A stretch of DNA of 64,000 bases from Vicinamibacterales bacterium. GTDB lineage: Bacteria; Acidobacteriota; Vicinamibacteria; Vicinamibacterales; JAMQPK01. This document shows, one piece after another, positions 59,494 to 64,000 of this stretch (position 1 is the first letter of the stretch; each line of letters opens with the position of its first letter). Below the pieces are notes generated by a model, which worked only from the letters and a program-made list of their open reading frames with translations, did not search any database and was not told the origin of the DNA. Location: positions 35,026 through 99,025 of the forward strand of contig JAMQPK010000220.1 in NCBI GenBank assembly GCA_023717525.1, given 5' to 3'. Made by a program: the position numbers and the translations under genes.

Positions 59494-60541
59494 CCAGGCA
59501 GGACGTCAGGCCCGGTGAATCGATTCCGGCGACATGAATGAGCCCGGGTTGTTCAGCGTCCCGCCGGATCATGAAATCTGCGAAGGTCTGGTCGGGTGAG
59601 TGCAGCTTGGCGCGGATGCCGGTACCCGACAGCCGCAGATCGTCCAGCACGAGGCTGGGCAGCAGGTGTTGCGCGTGTTCGAGAAATGCCGCCGCCGGCC
59701 AGCGGTCGGTTTCATAGTCGTCCTTGGCGGATTGATACCGTGCGTTCGGACCGATCCAGACATCGCCCCGGGTCGTTTTTGTCAGATGCAATCCAAGATG
59801 TCCGCCGGCGCCCGGGAGCGGATAAACGAGGCCATTCACCAGGTCGCGCTTCGATCGTCCAAGCTCGGCGTACTCTCCCCGCGACGGATAGATTCGAAAC
59901 GCTTCGCCACCGAGCATCCGTGAGACGTCGTCGGCGTAGAGGCCTGCGGCGTTCACTACGGTCCGCGCGCGAAAGACCTCGCGAGGTGTCTTCAGCTCGA
60001 ACTCGCCGTCGCGGAAGTCGCCGCCTTCGAGCTTCGTGCCGGCCAGCATCAGCACGTCCCGGTCGCTGCAATCGGCGGCGAGCGCTCGAATCAGGCCCTC
60101 GGTTTCGACGATACCCGTGTCTGAGGAGTAGAGGGCGGGGAGCGGCCGGACGTGCGGCTCCCGCCGCCTGGTGAAGTCGGCATCGACCAGCTCGAGGCCG
60201 GTCACGCCGTTCTCGCGTCCGCGCGCTGACAGCGATTCGAGTTCGGCCTGCTGCGAGGGCTCCGCCACGATCAACTTTCCGACTCGCGCATGCGCCACCG
60301 CCCGGGTGTCGCAATACGCATAGAGCGCCCGCATGCCTTCGACGCACAGCCGGGCTTTCAGCGAATGCGCCGGATAGTAGATGCCCGCGTGGATCACTCC
60401 GGAGTTGTGCGTGCTCGATTCCATCCCTGGCCGCGGATGCTGTTCCAGCACGCACACGGTGAGAGTCGGTGCGGCGATTGCCCGCGCCGCGGCAAGTCCA
60501 ATGACGCCCCCGCCAACGACCGCCACATCGACTGTCTCCAT
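59447..60541 (-). CDS. lhgO: FAD-dependent L-2-hydroxyglutarate oxidase-like enzyme
   Basis: 364 residues. [19 protein letters not shown] is the FAD-binding GxGxxG site, followed by [39 protein letters not shown] and a C-terminal [19 protein letters not shown], the pattern of LhgO/YgaF and related DAO-family oxidases. LhgO oxidises L-2-hydroxyglutarate to 2-oxoglutarate at the membrane. It overlaps rmlD tail-to-tail by 47 bases and has no evident link to the glycan genes. It is divergent from the aminotransferase gene, 23 bases apart. Confidence 0.87.
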   Translation of the reverse strand: METVDVAVVGGGVIGLAAARAIAAPTLTVCVLEQHPRPGMESSTHNSGVIHAGIYYPAHSLKARLCVEGMRALYAYCDTRAVAHARVGKLIVAEPSQQAELESLSARGRENGVTGLELVDADFTRRREPHVRPLPALYSSDTGIVETEGLIRALAADCSDRDVLMLAGTKLEGGDFRDGEFELKTPREVFRARTVVNAAGLYADDVSRMLGGEAFRIYPSRGEYAELGRSKRDLVNGLVYPLPGAGGHLGLHLTKTTRGDVWIGPNARYQSAKDDYETDRWPAAAFLEHAQHLLPSLVLDDLRLSGTGIRAKLHSPDQTFADFMIRRDAEQPGLIHVAGIDSPGLTSCLAIGAMTARIVADGFR

Positions 60542-60564
60542 GCGCGATATATCATACGCATGCC

Positions 60565-61680
60565 GTGGTTCGAGTTCCGCTGCTCGACTTGCAAGCCCAA
60601 TACGCGCCGCTTCGCGAGCCGGTGATGGCGGCGATCGCGAGAGTGTGCGATTCGCAGCGCTTCATCGGCGGCCCAGAGGTCGACGCGCTCGAACGCGAGC
60701 TCGCCGGCATGCTGCAAGTGAGCCACGCGGTCGGGATGTCGTCGGGCACCGATGCGTTGCTCGCGGCATTGATGGCGATTGGCGTCGGGCCGGGGGACGA
60801 GGTGGTCACGAGTACTTACTCGTTCTTTGCCACCGGTGGCTGCATCGCCAGGCTCGGCGCGCGGCCGGTCTTCGTCGACATCGATCCCAGCACGTTCAAT
60901 CTGGATTGCCAACTGGTCGATGCCGCCTGCTCGGCGGCGACGAAGGCCATCCTTCCCGTCCACTTGTTCGGACTCGCGGCCGACATGGACGAGATCCTCG
61001 AAGTTGCCCGGCGCCGCGGCATTCCGGTCATTGAAGACGCGGCTCAGGCAATTGGCGCCCGCCGCAACGGCAGGACGGCCGGAGCATTCGGCACCATGGG
61101 CTGCTTTTCGTTCTTCCCCAGCAAGAACCTGGGAGCCTTTGGCGACGCGGGTCTCGTGACGACCAACGACGCGACGCTTGCGGCCCGCCTTCGCTTGTTG
61201 CGCAACCACGGCGACGAGCCGAAGTACTTCCACAAGATGGTCGGAGGCAATTTCCGGCTGGACGCCCTGCAGGCGGCGGTACTGCGCGTGAAAGCGCCGC
61301 ACCTGGCGGGCTGGACCGAGGGCCGTCGGCGCAACGCTGACACGTATCGCCAGTTGATAAATGCGGCGGGACTGGGCGGGAAGGTCACGCTCCCCATCGA
61401 GCCCCCGGGCTGCTTTCACATCTACAACCAGTTCGTCATTCGCGTTCCCTCACGTGACGCGCTTCGGGCGCACCTGTCGTCACGCGGAGTCGAGACGGAA
61501 ATCTATTATCCGATCCCGCTTCATCTCCAGGAGTGCTTCGCGTCGCTCGGCGGCCGGCGCGGACAATGCCCTCATGCGGAGGCGGCGGCGCAGGAGTCGC
61601 TGGCACTGCCGATCTATGGCGAACTCACCGATGCGCAGCTGTGTCACGTGGTAGATGCCATCGCGGAATTTTTCAGATAG
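60565..61680 (+). CDS. DegT/DnrJ/EryC1-family sugar aminotransferase
   Basis: 371 residues from a [23 protein letters not shown] is the usual start of WbpE/VioA-like enzymes, [17 protein letters not shown] binds the cofactor phosphate, [18 protein letters not shown] the pyridine ring (ED), and [17 protein letters not shown] holds the PLP lysine K187. [15 protein letters not shown] and [13 protein letters not shown] are substrate-side motifs. The family transaminates UDP- or dTDP-4-keto (or 3-keto) sugars. Near a WbpA-type dehydrogenase it may be the WbpE step to UDP-3-amino-uronate (inference). Confidence 0.9.
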   Translation: MVRVPLLDLQAQYAPLREPVMAAIARVCDSQRFIGGPEVDALERELAGMLQVSHAVGMSSGTDALLAALMAIGVGPGDEVVTSTYSFFATGGCIARLGARPVFVDIDPSTFNLDCQLVDAACSAATKAILPVHLFGLAADMDEILEVARRRGIPVIEDAAQAIGARRNGRTAGAFGTMGCFSFFPSKNLGAFGDAGLVTTNDATLAARLRLLRNHGDEPKYFHKMVGGNFRLDALQAAVLRVKAPHLAGWTEGRRRNADTYRQLINAAGLGGKVTLPIEPPGCFHIYNQFVIRVPSRDALRAHLSSRGVETEIYYPIPLHLQECFASLGGRRGQCPHAEAAAQESLALPIYGELTDAQLCHVVDAIAEFFR

Positions 61681-61693
61681 AATTCTCTCGGCG

Positions 61694-62683
61694 ATGACAA
61701 AGCGCGCGCTGATTACCGGGATTACTGGCCAGGATGGCTCGTACCTCGCTGAGCTGCTGCTCGAAAAGGGGTATCAGGTTACGGGCGTCGTTCGGCGATC
61801 GAGCGCGCCTAATCTCTGGCGAATTCAGCATCTGCTCGATCGCATCGACCTGAAGCCGGCGGACCTGCTCGATCAGCTTTCGCTGATCCGGCTCGTGGAC
61901 GAGGTTCGGCCGCAGGAGCTGTACAACCTGGCCGCGATGTCGTTCGTGCCGGCGTCCTGGGATCAGCCGATGCTGACCGGCGAGTTCAACGCACAGGGTG
62001 TGACGCGCGTGCTCGAGGCTATTCGCCAGGTCGACACAAAGATTCGCTTGTACCAGGCATCGTCCAGCGAGATGTTCGGCAAGGTGCGTGAGGTGCCGCA
62101 AAACGAAGCCACACCGTTCTACCCGCGCAGCCCGTACGGCGTTTCGAAGGTGTACGGCCACTACATCACGGTGAACTACCGCGAGAGCTACGATCTGTTT
62201 GCCGTTTCCGGCATCCTGTTCAACCACGAATCTCCGCGCCGCGGGCTGGAGTTCGTCACGCGCAAGGTGACGGATGGAGTGGCGAGAATCAAGCTCGGCC
62301 TCAGCGATTCGCTGTCGCTCGGAAACTTGTCGGCCTGCCGCGATTGGGGCTTTGCGGGCGACTACGTCCGCGCCATGTGGCTGATGCTGCAGCAGCCCAC
62401 GCCAGACGACTACGTCATCGCAACGGGCGACGCGCATTCTGTCGAGAATCTGGTCGACATTGCATTTGCCCGCGCCGGCCTCGACTGGAAGAAGTACGTG
62501 AAGCTCGATCCCAAACTCATTCGCCCGGCCGAGGTCGATCATCTGATCGGCGATGCGTCGAAGGCGCGCAAGCAGCTGAACTGGAGTCCTGCTGTAGACT
62601 TCAAGGGGCTCATCGAGATGATGGTGGACGCCGACATCGAGCGTCTGGCCGCCGCCCCGCGTCAGCCAATTCCTACACGCTGA
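61694..62683 (+). CDS. gmd: GDP-mannose 4,6-dehydratase
   Basis: 329 residues from the ATG at 61694. [20 protein letters not shown] is the N-terminal Gmd signature, [18 protein letters not shown] and [20 protein letters not shown] follow, [20 protein letters not shown] contains the catalytic YxxxK, and [20 protein letters not shown] with [20 protein letters not shown] binds the nucleotide sugar. Gmd makes GDP-4-keto-6-deoxy-mannose, the precursor of GDP-fucose, GDP-rhamnose or perosamine. It lies 13 bases after the aminotransferase gene. Confidence 0.93.
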   Translation: MTKRALITGITGQDGSYLAELLLEKGYQVTGVVRRSSAPNLWRIQHLLDRIDLKPADLLDQLSLIRLVDEVRPQELYNLAAMSFVPASWDQPMLTGEFNAQGVTRVLEAIRQVDTKIRLYQASSSEMFGKVREVPQNEATPFYPRSPYGVSKVYGHYITVNYRESYDLFAVSGILFNHESPRRGLEFVTRKVTDGVARIKLGLSDSLSLGNLSACRDWGFAGDYVRAMWLMLQQPTPDDYVIATGDAHSVENLVDIAFARAGLDWKKYVKLDPKLIRPAEVDHLIGDASKARKQLNWSPAVDFKGLIEMMVDADIERLAAAPRQPIPTR

Positions 62684-62694
62684 GTCAAAATCAT

Positions 62695-63990
62695 TTGAAT
62701 CTTCTCGAAAAAATTCGCAGCAAGAAGGCGCGCGTAGGCGTCATCGGCCTCGGGTACGTCGGGCTTCCGCTCGCGGTCGAGTTCGCCAAAGCGGGCCTCG
62801 ACGTGACGGGGTTTGACGTCGATCGATCGAAGACCGATGCCATCAACGCCGGGAAGAGCTACATCCCGGACGTCGAGCAGAGAGAGCTCGAGAGCTGCGT
62901 GAAGGCGGGACGGCTCCGTGCCACGACCGACCTGACCAAGCTCGCCGAGATGGACGCCATCGATATCTGCGTCCCGACGCCGCTCCGCAAGACCAAAGAC
63001 CCGGACATGTCCTATGTCGTCATGGCGGTCGATGCGGTCGCCGCCGTTCCTCACCGGGACAAGCTCGTCATCCTGGAATCGACGACCTACCCGGGGACGA
63101 CCGACGAAGTGGTGCAGCCGAAGCTCGAAGCCGGTGGTTTGAAGGTTGACACCGACTTTTTCCTGGCGTTTTCGCCCGAGCGCGTCGATCCGGGCAATCC
63201 ACAGTTCAAGACGGCAAACATTCCGAAGATCGTCGGTGGCAACGGACCGAAGAGCACGGAAATGGCTGTGGCGCTCTACAACCACATCGTGTCGCAGGTC
63301 GTTCCGGTGAGTTCGACGCGCGTCGCCGAGATGGTGAAGCTGCTCGAGAACACGTTCAGAGCCGTGAACATCGGCCTCGTGAACGAGATCGCGCTGATGT
63401 CGCACAACCTCGGCATCGATGTCTGGGAAGTCATTGACGCAGCCAAGACCAAACCGTTCGGTTTCATGGCGTTCTACCCCGGGCCCGGCCTGGGCGGTCA
63501 CTGCATTCCGGTCGATCCGTTCTACCTCTCCTGGAAGGCCCGCCAGACCGGGTTTGAATGCCGGTTCATCGAGTTGGCCGGACACGTGAACGCGTCGATG
63601 CCGGCCTATGTCGTCGAACGCGTGTCCGACGCGCTCAATACGATGAAGAAGCCGCTCAACGGTTCGCGGATTCACCTGATGGGAGTGGCGTACAAGAAGG
63701 ACGTCGGCGACATGCGCGAATCGCCGGCGCTCGACGTGCTGGAACTGCTCATCAAGCGCGGCGCGATCGTGTCCTATAGCGATCCGTGGGTGCCGACGCT
63801 GCAGCACGGGTCGCACACATTTCAGGCTGTCGGGGAAGAGGCTGCGCTCAAGGGCAAGCCGGACTGTGTGGTCATCTGTACCGACCACTCGGCATTCAAC
63901 TACGACCAGCTCGTGCGGCAGGCGGCTTTGATCGTCGATTCCCGCAACGCGCTGAAGGCGCGCAAGGAACCCTCAATCTTCCGGTTGTAG
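62695..63990 (+). CDS. wbpA: UDP-N-acetylglucosamine 6-dehydrogenase-type nucleotide-sugar dehydrogenase
   Basis: 431 residues from the TTG at 62695, 11 bases after the gmd stop; no ATG is available closer. RVGVIGLGYVGLPLAVEFAK is the NAD-binding loop, ICVPTPLRKTKDPDMSYV and LESTTYPGTTDEVVQPKL the middle signatures, VAEMVKLLENTFRAVNIGL the helix joining the halves, and PGLGGHCIPVDPFYLSW the catalytic cysteine C270. GVAYKKDVGDMRESPAL marks the C-terminal half. The WbpA-like form oxidises UDP-GlcNAc to the uronic acid. With the WbpE-like and WbpD-like genes of the window it would fit a UDP-2,3-diacetamido-uronate pathway (inference). Confidence 0.87.
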   Translation: MNLLEKIRSKKARVGVIGLGYVGLPLAVEFAKAGLDVTGFDVDRSKTDAINAGKSYIPDVEQRELESCVKAGRLRATTDLTKLAEMDAIDICVPTPLRKTKDPDMSYVVMAVDAVAAVPHRDKLVILESTTYPGTTDEVVQPKLEAGGLKVDTDFFLAFSPERVDPGNPQFKTANIPKIVGGNGPKSTEMAVALYNHIVSQVVPVSSTRVAEMVKLLENTFRAVNIGLVNEIALMSHNLGIDVWEVIDAAKTKPFGFMAFYPGPGLGGHCIPVDPFYLSWKARQTGFECRFIELAGHVNASMPAYVVERVSDALNTMKKPLNGSRIHLMGVAYKKDVGDMRESPALDVLELLIKRGAIVSYSDPWVPTLQHGSHTFQAVGEEAALKGKPDCVVICTDHSAFNYDQLVRQAALIVDSRNALKARKEPSIFRL

Positions 63991-64000
63991 AAAAGGGGTC

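Overview
The window is high-GC, gene-dense bacterial DNA. Several traits suggest a soil-type Acidobacteriota chromosome, possibly Vicinamibacteria: many exported metabolic enzymes with Tat or Sec signals, a PQQ dehydrogenase with a glycine-rich insert, a four-helix-bundle (S23-type) protein, heptameric short repeats and FG-GAP secreted proteins. This placement is inference from gene style, since no rRNA or other taxonomic marker is present. There are 54 supported protein genes. I saw no tRNA, rRNA, CRISPR array, transposase or prophage, and no gene-free stretch longer than about 225 bases.

Layout. (1) 1-12.5 kb, metabolism and envelope: a TonB-C-domain protein cut by the window edge; an APC permease; a translationally coupled operon of a Tat-exported SelA-like PLP enzyme, an amidohydrolase, a Tat-exported RidA and a Bcp peroxiredoxin; a short rpoZ; an esterase; a quinoprotein dehydrogenase; a PhoD phosphatase; an exported HpaI-type aldolase; and a carboxymuconolactone decarboxylase-like protein. 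(2) 12.6-13.1 kb: a four-helix-bundle ORF between two heptamer repeat tracts. (3) 13.1-19.2 kb: five consecutive genes with SAM methyltransferase domains, two fused to glycosyltransferases. (4) 19.2-26.7 kb: an efflux adaptor, a response regulator, a GT39-like membrane protein, a hexapeptide acyltransferase, two glycosyltransferases and a large secreted protein of unknown family. (5) 26.8-52.7 kb, the surface-polysaccharide core: a WecA/MraY-like initiating transferase, a Wzm/Wzt ABC exporter, glycosyltransferases, methyltransferases, a sulfotransferase-like protein and three secreted FG-GAP/VCBS proteins. (6) 52.7-64 kb: housekeeping genes (holB, ricT-like, pdxA, smpB) interleaved with an O-antigen ligase/polymerase-like protein and nucleotide-sugar genes (rmlD-like, DegT aminotransferase, gmd, wbpA-like dehydrogenase).

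How it fits together. Regions 3 to 6 read as one programme for a heavily methylated, possibly sulfated surface glycan. Thirteen genes carry SAM methyltransferase domains. The most unusual parts are three fusions. One 4-TM module of the FlaA1/CapD N-terminal type is attached both to the initiating transferase and to the ABC permease. The ABC ATPase ends in a methyltransferase where a carbohydrate-binding domain is usual. Together they suggest physical coupling of chain initiation, chain-end methylation and export. This coupling is inferred from architecture and has not been tested.
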